Below are positions 33,500 to 41,232 of a stretch of 43,434 nucleotides of DNA, piece after piece. This stretch comes from Acidaminococcus intestini DSM 21505 (GTDB taxonomy: Bacteria; Bacillota; Negativicutes; Acidaminococcales; Acidaminococcaceae): assembly GCF_000425045.1 (NCBI RefSeq), contig NZ_AULA01000021.1, forward strand, positions 1 through 43,434, given 5' to 3'. The notes under the pieces were generated by a model that was given only the letters and a program-made list of their open reading frames with translations, had not been told where the DNA came from and did not search any database. Positions within the stretch are counted from its first letter, which is position 1. Every line of letters begins with the position of its first letter. Both the position numbers and the translations under genes were made by a program.

Positions 33500-33752
33500 A
33501 TGCATCGTACCGTCCTTCATGCGGTCTTTTGCCTTAGAACTCGACTCGTAGAGTCGATCCGCCTCGCCAGGACGGGGGACCGAAAACCGCATATTGCCTC
33601 ATTATAATGAGGCAGGCGTGCCCTTTCGGTGGTGGATGAGGAGCGCAGCGACGTTTCTTTATGAGCGCTAGCGAGGAACATCACATGATGGTCTAAAACC
33701 GCTGCAGATGGAGCAAATTTGCTCCATTGTCGGTTGCGGGACCGTGTTATCG
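33500..33752. repeat. Structured repeat type B, copy 2
   Basis: Aligns in islands with 2090-2337. Palindromes specific to this copy are GACTC-GTA-GAGTC, CCTCATTATAATGAGG and the 20-base ATGGAGCAAATTTGCTCCAT. Each sits where copy 1 has a different but also palindromic sequence. It ends GGACCGTGTTATCG, directly before the remnant of a YjiH-type gene. Confidence 0.6.
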
Positions 33753-33755
33753 TGT

Positions 33756-34407
33756 GATTTAATCCGTGCCGGCCCATCATTGCAACGGGTTTTTCGACCG
33801 TGTCCATGACCTTCCTCCTCGTTGTGGCCCGCATCTGGCCCCTTTCGGCCATTCCTGACACGTACTTTACGAGCGAAAAGGCCACTGTTCCTAAAGAAGA
33901 GGGAAGCCGCCTCGAGCGGGCTTGGAAGCTCGGCCTTGAAACGGCTGCGGCCCAGCCCCCTGTTTTGAAACTCTGCACGGATAACCTCATGAGCGGTCTC
34001 AAGATGGCCTTTGGCGTCATTCCTTCCATTACGTCCATTGGGCTCTTGGGCCTCTTCCTTGCGGAATTTACACCCATCTTTGATTATTTCGGCTATCTCT
34101 TCGTTCCTTTCTTCAAACTCTTCGGTGTGTCCCAAGCGGTCCTTGCCGGTAAGGCAGCGGCCTTGAGCCTTCCGGAAATGTTCCTGCCGGCCATTCTCAT
34201 CAAGGGGTCGGGGACCATGCTTTTGAAGTTCGTCATCGCTGTGGTCAGCATTTCCGCAATCCTTTTTTCTCAGCCAGCATCCCCTGCATCATGGGGACGG
34301 ATATTCCGCTCAAGATGCGGGACATTGTCATCATCTGGTTCGAACGGGTGGTCTTTTCCATCATCATCACGATCTCCATTGCCATGTTCTTGGGGCTGCC
34401 TGATTAA
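33756..34407 (+). pseudogene. YjiH-family (nucleoside-recognition/GATE domain) membrane protein remnant
   Basis: The C-terminal part of a membrane protein. IIATGFSTVSMTFLLVVARI, AFGVIPSITSIGLLGLFLAE and LFGVSQAVLAGKAAALSLPEMFLP resemble YjiH/YjiG GATE-domain proteins. The N-terminal part, probably more than half of the usual length, is missing and replaced by repeat B. A run of six T at 34263-34268 carries a frameshift. After it, the true continuation SASIPCIMGTDIPLKMRDIV through FLGLPD is in another frame and ends at 34407. It is not functional as it stands. Confidence 0.75.
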
Positions 34408-34424
34408 TAGTGTACGCTAATTAA

Positions 34425-34468
34425 AAGTCCTATCCTTTTCTGCTATCGGGAGGGGTGGGACTTCTTTT
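34425..34468 (+). terminator. Terminator after the YjiH remnant
   Basis: AAGTCCTATCC pairs with GGGGTGGGACTT through an 11-bp stem containing G-U pairs, followed by CTTTTTG. Confidence 0.65.
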
Positions 34469-34529
34469 TGAGTAAAAACAAGGCTGTATGCACCTTGCCG
34501 CCTCTTTTCCGGATTTCTGAAAAAGAGGG

Positions 34530-34558
34530 TTGAATATGCGTCATAATGGTGATATAGT
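34530..34558 (+). promoter_or_regulatory. Promoter of the PEP synthase gene
   Basis: TTGAAT (34530-34535), 17-bp spacer, TATAGT (34553-34558). It continues as GTATAC; the near-palindromic TAGTGTATACTA over the -10 box could be an operator, for example for the CcpN-like repressor encoded downstream. It does not match the published Bacillus CcpN consensus well. Confidence 0.6.
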
Positions 34559-34609
34559 GTATACTAAATTGAGACAATGTTTTCAAGTTTTGCTGAAAAG
34601 GAGCCCAAC

Positions 34610-37000
34610 ATGGATAAATCAAATGCTTATTTGCTGTGGTTTGAACAACTGGAAAGAAAAGACGTCGACATTGTCGGCGGCAAATCCTCTTCTCTTGGGG
34701 AAATGACGTCCAAGACCGATGTTCCTGTGCCGTATGGCTTTGCTACGACGGCCCATGCTTATCGGTATTTCATTGACCAGACGGGCCTGCGCGAAAAGAT
34801 GCGCAGCATCCTTGCGGAACTGACGGATGTGGAAAATAGTGAACTTCTCTCCTCGGTCTGCGTGCGCCTGCGCGGAGCCATCATGGAACAGGAAATGCCC
34901 CAGGATCTTCAGGATGCCATCCGCAGAGCCTATGAAGAGCTGGCTCACAAGATGAATGAAGATGAACCCTATGTAGCCGTTCGTTCCAGTGCCACGGCTG
35001 AAGACCTGCCTGACGCCAGCTTTGCCGGCCAGCAGGATACGTATCTTAATGTCCATGGTGCCGATCAGGTCATCCGCAAGGTCAAGGAATGTTACGCTTC
35101 CTGCTTTACGGACCGCGCTGTCTACTATCGGGAAAAACAGGGTTATGACCATCTGTCCCTTGCTCTTTCTGCAGTTGTCCAGATGATGGTCTTTTCCAAA
35201 GCCGCCGGCGTTATGTTCACGGTAAATGTGGCTAACGGTGATGACAAGAACATCATGATCGAAGGGGCCTACGGCCTTGGTGAATATGTGGTTGGCGGCA
35301 TTGTAACGCCGGACAGCTACGTCGTTTCCAAAGACGAAATGAAGCTCATTTCAGTATCGGTCAATGAACAGGATAAGATGCTCATCCGCAAGCCCGGCGG
35401 CGATACCATGGAAGTGCCTGTTCCTGAAGCAGACCGCAGGAAACAGACCCTGACAAACGCACAGATCCTGGAACTTGCAGGATACGCCAAAAAGATTGAA
35501 GCCCATTATGGCTGTTATATGGATATGGAATGGGGCATTGATGAAAGGGATGGCAAGATCTGGATTCTTCAGGCTCGTCCGGAAACTGTTTGGTCCCGCC
35601 GCAACAAGGAAAAGAAGAACGAAGAAGAACAGACGGCCGGATCCATGGAAGGGGCCAAGGTTCTTTTGAAGGGCCTTCCCGCAAGCCCGGGTCAGGGCTA
35701 TGGCAAAGCCCATGTCATCCGCGACCCGAAGGATATTGACGAATTCAAGGATGGAGAAATCCTCGTTACGGAAATGACGGCTCCGGACTGGGTGCCTGCC
35801 ATGAAAAAGGCACAGGCCATTGTCACGGACAGTGGCGGCATGACCTGCCATGCTTCCATTGTCAGCCGCGAACTGGGTATCCCCTGCATCGTTGGCACCA
35901 AATCCCGCGGTGAAGCGGCTACGGAAGTCCTCAAAGGCGGCGAAGAAATCACGGTCGATGCGTCAAACGGCGTTGTTTTTGCAGGCAACCTTCAGGTAAA
36001 GAAGGCGGAAGCTGCCGCCGCGCCGGCGCAAGCTGCTGCTGTTGTGGAAACCTTCCCTGTAACGGGAACCAAGATCTACATGAATTTGGGTGATCCGTCC
36101 CTTGCCGATAAATACGCCAGCCTGCCCTGCGACGGCATTGGCCTCATGCGTGAGGAATTCATCTGGACGACCTATATCCATGAACATCCGCTTTATCTTC
36201 TGAAGACGGGTCATCCGGAAAAGGTTGTCGAAGCCCTTGCCGAAGGGTTCCGCAAGGTGGCTCAGGCCATGGCTCCGCGCCCTGTTACCCTGCGCTTCAG
36301 CGATTTCAAGTCCAGCGAATACCGCGACCTTAAGGGTGGGGAAGAATTTGAACCCCATGAACCGAGTGCCCTCCTTGGCTGGAGAGGGGCTTCCCGTTAC
36401 TACGATCCGAAATACATGGCTGCTTTTCGTCTGGAAGTCCAGGCGGTCCGCAAGGTTCGTGAAGAATACGGCCTCAAGAACCTCAACGTCATGATTCCTT
36501 TCTGCCGCACCGTGGACGAATGTGCCAAGGTCGTATCCATCATGGAAGAAGAAGGACTCCATCGCGGACCGGACTTCAAGGTCTGGCTCATGGCGGAAAT
36601 CCCGGCAAATATCATCCTTGCCGACAAATTTAATCAATATGTCGACGGCTATTCCATCGGTTCCAACGACCTTACGATGCTGACGTTGGGCTGTGACCGT
36701 GACAACGATGTCATTTCCCACCTTTTTGATGAACGCAATCTGGCTGTACGCCGCGCGGTACGCCACCTTATCGAAGTGGCCCACCGGGATGGCAAGACGG
36801 TCTCCCTCTGTGGGCAGGCTGCCAGCGTCTATCCGGAATTTGCCGAATTCCTTGTGGAAAGCGGCATTGATAGTATGTCTGTCAACCCTGACGCTGTGAA
36901 ATTCACGAAAAAGATGGTGGCCCAGGTCGAGCAGCGGATCATCCTTGATAAACTGACGGGCCGCGGTCGCAATAAGAACGACGAAGAACTGGCTTGGTAA
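34610..37000 (+). CDS. ppsA: Phosphoenolpyruvate synthase
   Basis: A 796-residue enzyme making PEP from pyruvate and ATP for gluconeogenesis. The N-terminal ATP-grasp domain contains AVRSSATAEDLPDASFAGQQDTYLNV. The phosphohistidine domain has GGMTCHASIVSRELGIPCIVGT, catalytic histidine at residue 414, with a threonine two residues before it as the likely regulatory site. The C-terminal barrel ends with the catalytic cysteine in SLCGQAAS. The TCHA-SRELG form marks PEP synthase rather than pyruvate phosphate dikinase. It starts at ATG 34610 behind AAAAGGAG. The regulator ppsR lies two genes downstream. Confidence 0.92.
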   Translation: MDKSNAYLLWFEQLERKDVDIVGGKSSSLGEMTSKTDVPVPYGFATTAHAYRYFIDQTGLREKMRSILAELTDVENSELLSSVCVRLRGAIMEQEMPQDLQDAIRRAYEELAHKMNEDEPYVAVRSSATAEDLPDASFAGQQDTYLNVHGADQVIRKVKECYASCFTDRAVYYREKQGYDHLSLALSAVVQMMVFSKAAGVMFTVNVANGDDKNIMIEGAYGLGEYVVGGIVTPDSYVVSKDEMKLISVSVNEQDKMLIRKPGGDTMEVPVPEADRRKQTLTNAQILELAGYAKKIEAHYGCYMDMEWGIDERDGKIWILQARPETVWSRRNKEKKNEEEQTAGSMEGAKVLLKGLPASPGQGYGKAHVIRDPKDIDEFKDGEILVTEMTAPDWVPAMKKAQAIVTDSGGMTCHASIVSRELGIPCIVGTKSRGEAATEVLKGGEEITVDASNGVVFAGNLQVKKAEAAAAPAQAAAVVETFPVTGTKIYMNLGDPSLADKYASLPCDGIGLMREEFIWTTYIHEHPLYLLKTGHPEKVVEALAEGFRKVAQAMAPRPVTLRFSDFKSSEYRDLKGGEEFEPHEPSALLGWRGASRYYDPKYMAAFRLEVQAVRKVREEYGLKNLNVMIPFCRTVDECAKVVSIMEEEGLHRGPDFKVWLMAEIPANIILADKFNQYVDGYSIGSNDLTMLTLGCDRDNDVISHLFDERNLAVRRAVRHLIEVAHRDGKTVSLCGQAASVYPEFAEFLVESGIDSMSVNPDAVKFTKKMVAQVEQRIILDKLTGRGRNKNDEELAW

Positions 37001-37008
37001 TAGTCCCT

Positions 37009-37049
37009 GCAGGAAAGGCTGCTGCCGTGCGGCAGCAGCCTTTTCCTGC
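37009..37049 (+). terminator. Terminator after ppsA
   Basis: A long stem GCAGGAAA-GGCTGCTGCC with GGCAGCAGCC-TTTTCCTGC, GTGC loop, one bulged T. Confidence 0.75.
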
Positions 37050-37130
37050 AAGAGGGAAGAATGCAGGGAAATGTTCTTGACGGATGCACGAAAATTAGGT
37101 ACGCTTTTTTCGTAATGTGGAAGAAAGGGG

Positions 37131-37793
37131 GTGAATCCCATTCCACTAAGTGATAGACAGAAAAAAATTGCCGAGATTGTTCGCCGGAGCGGCCCCATTA
37201 CGGGAACGGAAATTGCCGGAGAACTAGGTCTTACGCGGGCCGCCCTGCGCAGTGACCTTGCCATCCTCACCATGGGCGGGATTCTTGATGCCCGGCCTCG
37301 CGTTGGCTATTTCTACACGGGGAAAAGCACCTTGGGTATGCTGGTGGAGGAATTGTCTTCCATTACAATCGAGGATATCATGAGTGTCCCCATTGTCGTC
37401 AGTGCCAGCAAAAGTGCCTATGATGCTGTTGTCACCATGTTTTTGGAAGATGTAGGAACCCTCTTTGTTGTGGATGGAAAGGGATGCCTTTTTGGGGTCA
37501 TTTCCCGTAAGGATCTTCTCAAGGCGTCGCTCAGCCAAGGCGCGGACCTACATAATCTGCCCCTTGCAATGGTCATGACGGGGCTATCCAAGATTGTCCT
37601 TTCTAAGCCCCATGAACCAGCTGCTGCGGCGGCTAGACGTCTTATCGAAAGGGAAGTGGACTGCTTGCCCGTAGTTCTTCCTTTTGACGAAAAAAAGGGC
37701 AAATGGAAACTCGTCGGACGCGTCTCCAAGACCAATATGACGAGACTTCTGGCAGAACTTGCCGAAGGAAAGGGAGGGACCTATCATAGCTAA
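37131..37793 (+). CDS. ccpN: CcpN-like transcriptional repressor (HTH plus two CBS domains)
   Basis: A 220-residue regulator. The N-terminal helix-turn-helix (GPITGTEIAGELGLTRAALRSDLAILTM) is followed by ARPRVGYFYTGK, near identical to Bacillus CcpN. A CBS pair follows (MSVPIVVSASKSAYDAVVTMFLEDVGTLFVVD and LPVVLPFDEKKGKWKLVGRVSKTNMTRLL). CcpN represses gluconeogenic genes and senses nucleotides. The start is uncertain. GTG 37131 aligns with Bacillus CcpN, but the Shine-Dalgarno AAAGGGGGTG overlaps that codon. ATT 37140 lies at ideal distance, nine bases on. It overlaps ppsR by eight bases, and the paired PEP synthase gene is directly upstream. Confidence 0.88.
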   Translation: MNPIPLSDRQKKIAEIVRRSGPITGTEIAGELGLTRAALRSDLAILTMGGILDARPRVGYFYTGKSTLGMLVEELSSITIEDIMSVPIVVSASKSAYDAVVTMFLEDVGTLFVVDGKGCLFGVISRKDLLKASLSQGADLHNLPLAMVMTGLSKIVLSKPHEPAAAAARRLIEREVDCLPVVLPFDEKKGKWKLVGRVSKTNMTRLLAELAEGKGGTYHS

Positions 37794-38607
37794 TCAACCC
37801 ATCATCTATGCCATTTCCGACTCCATTGGGGAGACCAGTGAATCGGTTGTCCGTGCTACAACAAGCCAGTTTGTGCAGGAAAAGTTTGATATCATCCGTG
37901 TGCCCTATGTCAACAGCATTGAACAGATTGATAAGATTGTCCAAGAAGCAAAGGAATCCAATGCGGTTATCTGCTATACCATCGTATCTCCGGAAATCAG
38001 GGCCGAAGTCGCCCGCAAGACCCAGGAACTGAATGTGACTGCCGTTGATATCTTGGGGCCGGTCCTGACGGCCATTGAAAAGACCAGCGGGCTTACACCA
38101 AAAAATCAGCCTGGCCTCATCCATGCCTTGGATCATGAATATTTCAAACGCGTTGCCGCCGTGGAATTTGCCATCAAGTATGATGACGGGAAAAATCCTT
38201 GGGGCCTTACGAAAGCGGACCTTGTCATCATTGGGGTATCCCGTACTTCGAAGACGCCCCTTTCCATGTATCTTGCCAATAAGCAGCTCAAAGTGGCCAA
38301 CGTTCCCCTTGTGCCGGAGATTCCGCCGCCTGAGGAACTTTTCAAGGTCCCGAATAACCGCATCATTGGTCTTCTCATCGATCCACACAAGCTCAATGAG
38401 ATCCGTATTGCCCGTCTTAAGGCGATGGGGCTTGGGGATACAGCAAACTATGCGGACCTGCGTCGTATTGAAGAGGAACTCGATTATGCGCGAGCCATTA
38501 TGCAGCGGCTCCACTGTATGATCATCAATGTTTCGAATCGGGCCATTGAAGAAACGGCAAGTCTCATTTTGGAGTATCTGCGCAAAAACTTTGATTTTGA
38601 ATATTAA
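37786..38607 (+). CDS. ppsR: PEP synthase/PPDK regulatory protein (kinase and pyrophosphorylase)
   Basis: A 273-residue DUF299-family protein that inactivates PEP synthase by ADP-dependent phosphorylation and reactivates it with phosphate. Signatures are IIYAISDSIGETSESVVRA at the start and the P-loop-like GVSRTSKTPLSMYLANK. The start appears to be ATA 37786. AAAGGGAGGG is seven bases upstream, it gives the family-typical M-A-N-Q-P-I-I-Y start, and ATAGCTAA overlaps the ccpN stop by eight bases exactly as the trpF-trpB and trpB-trpA junctions do. The only other option, TTG 37759, has no ribosome site. Confidence 0.9.
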   Translation: MANQPIIYAISDSIGETSESVVRATTSQFVQEKFDIIRVPYVNSIEQIDKIVQEAKESNAVICYTIVSPEIRAEVARKTQELNVTAVDILGPVLTAIEKTSGLTPKNQPGLIHALDHEYFKRVAAVEFAIKYDDGKNPWGLTKADLVIIGVSRTSKTPLSMYLANKQLKVANVPLVPEIPPPEELFKVPNNRIIGLLIDPHKLNEIRIARLKAMGLGDTANYADLRRIEEELDYARAIMQRLHCMIINVSNRAIEETASLILEYLRKNFDFEY

Positions 38608-38609
38608 AA

Positions 38610-38645
38610 AACTGGGGAAAAGCGTTCAGGCTTTTCCCCGGTTTT
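38610..38645. terminator. Bidirectional terminator between ppsR and lptA
   Basis: AACTGGGGAAAAGC with GCTTTTCCCCGGTT, loop GTTCAG, with T-runs on one side and A-runs on the other. It serves both convergent genes. Confidence 0.85.
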
Positions 38646-38650
38646 TCGAT

Positions 38651-39136
38651 TTACTGTACGATTTTCTTCGTCTTAACATTATAGGTAAGCGTGTCCTTTT
38701 CAACGCGATCCCCGGTCTTATGATTTACGTAGACCGCATCTCCCGTAAAGGTGGCAAGTTTCGTCTCCCAGTCAAAACGCCCCTGCTGGGCCCGGATGTC
38801 CGCATCTCCTTCTTCAAAGATGACGGGGCCTTCTACCTCGGCCGAATGATCACTATGCCGGACGATGGTGGATGTTCCCCGAAAGGTAATGTCTCCATCG
38901 ACGAGGCTGATGTTTCCCCAAGCCCGTACTTCGTTGGTAAGGAGCGAAACTTCAGCTCGGTCAGCCGTAATGGTGCGGTTCCCTGTTTTTACGGCGACAT
39001 GGCCGGAAAGACGGTAAGTCAGCGTATCAGGATCAAATTCCTGATGATCATACGTAATTTCTGGTGCTGCTGACGCCAAAGGAGCAGAAAGAAAAGTCAT
39101 AAGAAGACAACAGCATAAGAAAATTTTTTTCAGCAT
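38651..39136 (-). CDS. lptA: LptA/OstA-like LPS transport protein
   Basis: A 161-residue periplasmic protein with signal peptide MLKKIFLCCCLLMTFLSAPL, cleaved after ASA. The mature part shows the repeated beta-strand pattern of the OstA domain: ITYDHQEFDPDTLTYRLSGHVAVKTGN, ADRAEVSLLTNEVRAWGNI and DADIRAQQGRFDWETKLATFTGDAVYV. It would form part of the bridge carrying LPS to the outer membrane, so the cell is diderm. A longer frame starts at 39208; I chose ATG 39136 for its signal peptide and GAGGAGG site. The lptB and lptC genes are not adjacent. A -10-like box (TATAAT, minus strand, 39217-39212) lies upstream. Confidence 0.85.
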   Translation of the reverse strand: MLKKIFLCCCLLMTFLSAPLASAAPEITYDHQEFDPDTLTYRLSGHVAVKTGNRTITADRAEVSLLTNEVRAWGNISLVDGDITFRGTSTIVRHSDHSAEVEGPVIFEEGDADIRAQQGRFDWETKLATFTGDAVYVNHKTGDRVEKDTLTYNVKTKKIVQ

Positions 39137-39372
39137 CGGCGACGCCTCCTCAAGAAAAAGTCCAGCAGAAAAATGGCTTTTCCACGATTCTTCCATAAAA
39201 AATAACACTTAATTATACGCTATCTTGAAGAAAATTTCATTACAAAAAAGGGAATTCGTCACTTGTGTAGAATAAGATAAATAGCGAAGGAAAATTGAGG
39301 GAAGGCGTCTGCGGAGGTTTTCCCTTATTTTTATGATAGACAAGGGACTTTTTTAGGAAAGGCGGTGACGGT

Positions 39373-41190
39373 ATGGGAGATCTCAAGGAAAAATATGAGA
39401 GCTTCAAGGAACAGGTCCGTCAGGCCGCTGATATTGTGAGCGTTGTTTCCGAAACGGTGGACCTCAAGAAAAAAGGCCGCCGTTTCTGGGGATGCTGCCC
39501 TTTCCACTCGGAAAAAACGCCTTCTTTTACCGTGAATCCAGAAAAGGGCTTTTTTCACTGCTTTGGCTGCGGCGCCGGCGGTGATGTCTTCACCTTCGTC
39601 ATGAAGCGGGACCACGTTTCCTTTGTTGAGGCGGAACGGATCCTAGCCAATAAGTACGGAATTCCCATTCCGGAACCTGAAAAGACGGCTGAGGAAATCC
39701 GTCGGGAGCAGGAGGAAAAAGAAATCGTCGGGACCAATGAGCTGGCAGCCCGGTTCTTCCATGCGTGCCTGACAAAGACTCAATACGGAAAGGAAGGATT
39801 GACATATCTTGCCAGCCGCGGCATTGGTATGGATATTGTCGAGTCCTTTGAGTTGGGGCTTGCTCCACCGGATGCCCAGACCTTTCATAAGGCCCTTGAA
39901 AAGAGAGGAATCCCTGAAAAGACGCTCCTTAAGGCCGGGCTTATAGGCCAGTCCGATTCCGGTCGGATCTATGACAAATTCCGTGAGCGAATCATGATCC
40001 CCATCAAGAACCCTCGGGGGAAAGTCGTTGGCTTTACGGGCCGCATCCTGCGCAAGGAGGCTTCGCCGGCCAAATACATGAATACACCGGAGACAAGCTG
40101 GTTCCATAAAGGACGCCTGCTCTTTGGGATGGACCGGGCGCTTCCGAGCATCAGGAAGCGGCGCCAGGCACTCATTGTCGAAGGCCATATGGATGCCATC
40201 AGTCTCCATGCGGCAGGTATCACTTGGGCTGTGGCGTCCATGGGAACGGCCTTCACGGAATATCAGGCGAAGCTTCTAAAGCGCGTCACACCGGAAGTCA
40301 TCTTCTGCTTTGACAGCGATAACGCCGGACGCAATGCAGCCATGCGGTCCATTCCCATTGCCCTTGCCGTGGGCCTTGAATGCCGCGTCATGCACGTTAC
40401 AGACGGCAAGGACCCCGATGAATTCATCCGCAAGGACGGGCAGGAAGCCTTCCTTTCCCTCTTGGACCAGGCCAAGGGCGGCATTGATTACGAAGTCGAC
40501 ACGGTGCTCTCCCGAAGCGATGTAACGACTCTTTCAGGAAAGGTGGGGGCCGTTTCGGAAATCCTGCCCTTTTTCAAGGACTGCCGCTCTGATGTGGAAG
40601 TGGGTGAACGTATCCGCGATCTTTCAAGGCGCCTTGTCCTTGATGAGGGTGAAATCCGGAGTGAGTACCAAAAGCTTGTCCGCCCCAATGGGAGCGGACG
40701 CCCCTTCAATCCCGAATGGCTGCTGCAAAAGAAGGTTGCAATCAAAAGCCCGACCCAACAGGCTGAGCGGGGCGTGCTCTATGCACTTCTCATGGGCTTG
40801 GAAATCGATCCTGATCAGGCAGGTTTTGCTCATACGGATGCGTTTTCAACCGCTGCAAGACGGGCCATCTTTACCTCTTATTGTGCTCGCAAGGGAGCCG
40901 GCACTTTTCATGATGGACGGGACCTTTTTGAGGATGTAAATGAAGAAGGAGCCGCGGAACTATCGACCATCCTTGCTTCGTCAATCCCTCAAGAAACGCT
41001 CCCAGAAGTGCTCCGGGACTGTCTTTTCCGGCTGCAGACAGCAACGCTTGAAAAAGAATATGAACGGCACAGTGAACTGGCCCAGCGCTATGAAAAAGAA
41101 GGTAATGAAAAATTTTTAGAGGAATTACAGGAATGCCGACGAATAAGAATGGAGATACGAAATTTAAGAAGTGCGGTACCCACCCGGTGA
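39373..41190 (+). CDS. dnaG: DNA primase
   Basis: A 605-residue replicative primase. The CHC2 zinc finger is CCPFHSEKTPSF...FHCFGCG (residues about 38-65). The RNA-polymerase domain begins TYLASRGIGMDIVESFELG and contains YDKFRERIMIPIKNPRGKVVGFTGR. The Toprim motifs are ALIVEGHMDAISLHAAG and FCFDSDNAGRNAA. The C-terminal helicase-binding part is poorly conserved, as usual. The start follows AAAGGCGG. It precedes rpoD, the common macromolecular-synthesis arrangement, with 42 bases between them. Confidence 0.95.
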   Translation: MGDLKEKYESFKEQVRQAADIVSVVSETVDLKKKGRRFWGCCPFHSEKTPSFTVNPEKGFFHCFGCGAGGDVFTFVMKRDHVSFVEAERILANKYGIPIPEPEKTAEEIRREQEEKEIVGTNELAARFFHACLTKTQYGKEGLTYLASRGIGMDIVESFELGLAPPDAQTFHKALEKRGIPEKTLLKAGLIGQSDSGRIYDKFRERIMIPIKNPRGKVVGFTGRILRKEASPAKYMNTPETSWFHKGRLLFGMDRALPSIRKRRQALIVEGHMDAISLHAAGITWAVASMGTAFTEYQAKLLKRVTPEVIFCFDSDNAGRNAAMRSIPIALAVGLECRVMHVTDGKDPDEFIRKDGQEAFLSLLDQAKGGIDYEVDTVLSRSDVTTLSGKVGAVSEILPFFKDCRSDVEVGERIRDLSRRLVLDEGEIRSEYQKLVRPNGSGRPFNPEWLLQKKVAIKSPTQQAERGVLYALLMGLEIDPDQAGFAHTDAFSTAARRAIFTSYCARKGAGTFHDGRDLFEDVNEEGAAELSTILASSIPQETLPEVLRDCLFRLQTATLEKEYERHSELAQRYEKEGNEKFLEELQECRRIRMEIRNLRSAVPTR

Positions 41191-41232
41191 CCGCAGTACT
41201 TTTGATGATGAGGGGAAGGAGGGAACGTTCAA

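Noticed and set aside
37759-37785. TTG start for ppsR
   Set aside because: No Shine-Dalgarno precedes it, and it adds residues absent from the family; the strong ribosome site lies between it and ATA 37786.
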